Part shown: in pieces, positions 24,259 to 24,568 of the stretch
Layout: the number at the start of each line of letters is the position of its first letter
Numbering within the stretch: the stretch's first letter is position 1
From: CBFGRU01 sp965651255
Lineage (GTDB): Bacteria; Planctomycetota; Phycisphaerae; Phycisphaerales; SM1A02
DNA length: 24,568 nucleotides
NCBI GenBank assembly: GCA_965651255.1
Contig: CBFGRU010000013.1
Coordinates: 1-24,568, forward strand
Reading direction: 5' to 3'
Notes under the pieces: model-generated
Databases searched by the model: none
What the model saw: the letters and a program-made list of their open reading frames with translations, nothing else
Told to the model about the DNA's origin: nothing
Translations under genes and position numbers: made by a program

Positions 24259-24295
24259 AGCCGATTCTTCGAGATCAGTCGCACGTGATGACACT

Positions 24296-24364
24296 CTTGC
24301 GCACCAAACGACACCCACCGCGGCGCGGTTTGCGTGTCCGAAAAAGAATGACAAAGTGCGCAAG
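24296..24364. other. Candidate two-stem structured RNA
   Basis: An outer 9-bp stem pairs CTTGCGCAC (24296-24304) with GTGCGCAAG (24356-24364) perfectly. Inside it a second hairpin pairs GACAC (24310-24314) with GTGTC (24334-24338) and ACCG (24317-24320) with CGGT (24326-24329). No promoter or terminator is clear. It may be a chance structure in GC-rich DNA. Confidence 0.25.
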
Positions 24365-24568
24365 TTAGCGATCGCTACGACGCAGAATCAACCCCCAGCG
24401 CGCGCACCGCGGCGGACTTCTGCGCCCACCGCTGACCACCCTTGAAGATTCGCTCACGCAACGTGGGGGATCACCCCAGGGCCATCCGCCCCCCGCCCCC
24501 GGCACCAAAGCGCCCACGAATCATCCGGCGAGAAGGCCATCAAAAGACTTCCGACCCCTTATCGGGTC

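Larger units (their letters stand above)
24180..24568. other. Non-coding tail of the window, 389 bases
   Basis: I find no credible gene here. One 72-codon frame (24227-24445) lacks a ribosome site and has low-complexity composition. The segment holds a hairpin after folC (24224-24258), a possible structured RNA (24296-24364), the 12-base palindrome TAGCGATCGCTA (24366-24377) and a small hairpin GACCC-CTTATC-GGGTC at the window edge (24553-24568). Confidence 0.5.

Noticed and set aside
24366..24377. 12-base palindrome TAGCGATCGCTA
   Set aside because: A single short palindrome in GC-rich DNA, similar to the sequence before folC (GCGATCGCTACGA). It could be chance and has no further support.
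24553..24568. Hairpin GACCC-CTTATC-GGGTC at the window edge
   Set aside because: The 5-bp stem is weak and the context after it is cut off, so it cannot be judged.

Overview
The window looks like about 24.6 kb of chromosome from a GC-rich planctomycete, most likely a Phycisphaerae-like lineage. This is an inference from gene content, not from a marker gene. The clues are an ECF sigma factor next to a membrane Ser/Thr kinase, the pairing of a Gln-rich membrane coiled-coil protein with a GATase-like VWA protein, a VIT-VWA protein, a DUF6677-like membrane protein, and several secreted proteins of planctomycete type. I see no rRNA, tRNA, CRISPR array, insertion sequence or prophage.

Layout. (1) 1-5624, minus strand: a two-gene unit. 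A Gln-rich membrane coiled-coil protein is followed, with a GTGA overlap, by a membrane protein with two VWA domains around a GATase-like fold; the second gene starts at GTG 2979 and runs off the left edge. (2) 5625-9702: a control region with a long inverted repeat, then a divergent VIT-VWA secreted protein, a very strong terminator, and a secreted HEXXH protease-like protein. (3) 9758-14758: a bidirectional hairpin, a minus-strand coiled-coil membrane protein, then an ECF sigma factor followed by a kinase whose outer part holds three diverged copies of one module. (4) 14777-20212: a small membrane protein, methylisocitrate lyase (prpB), threonine ammonia-lyase with an ACT domain (ilvA), a macrodomain protein, a zinc-ribbon membrane protein and 2-methylcitrate synthase (prpC). 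(5) 20239-24179: a strong terminator, a FliA/WhiG-type sigma factor, a two-gene membrane protein unit, a small DRR-motif protein and folC. (6) 24180-24568: non-coding, with possible RNA structure.

How the genes may work together. Regions 1-2 look like an envelope module of VWA proteins, which bind ligands through metal-dependent MIDAS sites, arranged around one shared control region. Region 3 looks like a signal-transduction pair in which a transmembrane kinase with an outer sensor acts with an ECF sigma factor. Region 4 has a metabolic logic: threonine ammonia-lyase makes 2-oxobutyrate, which can become propionyl-CoA, and PrpC and PrpB run two of the three steps of the methylcitrate cycle. 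No methylcitrate dehydratase (prpD, or acnD/prpF) lies in the window.
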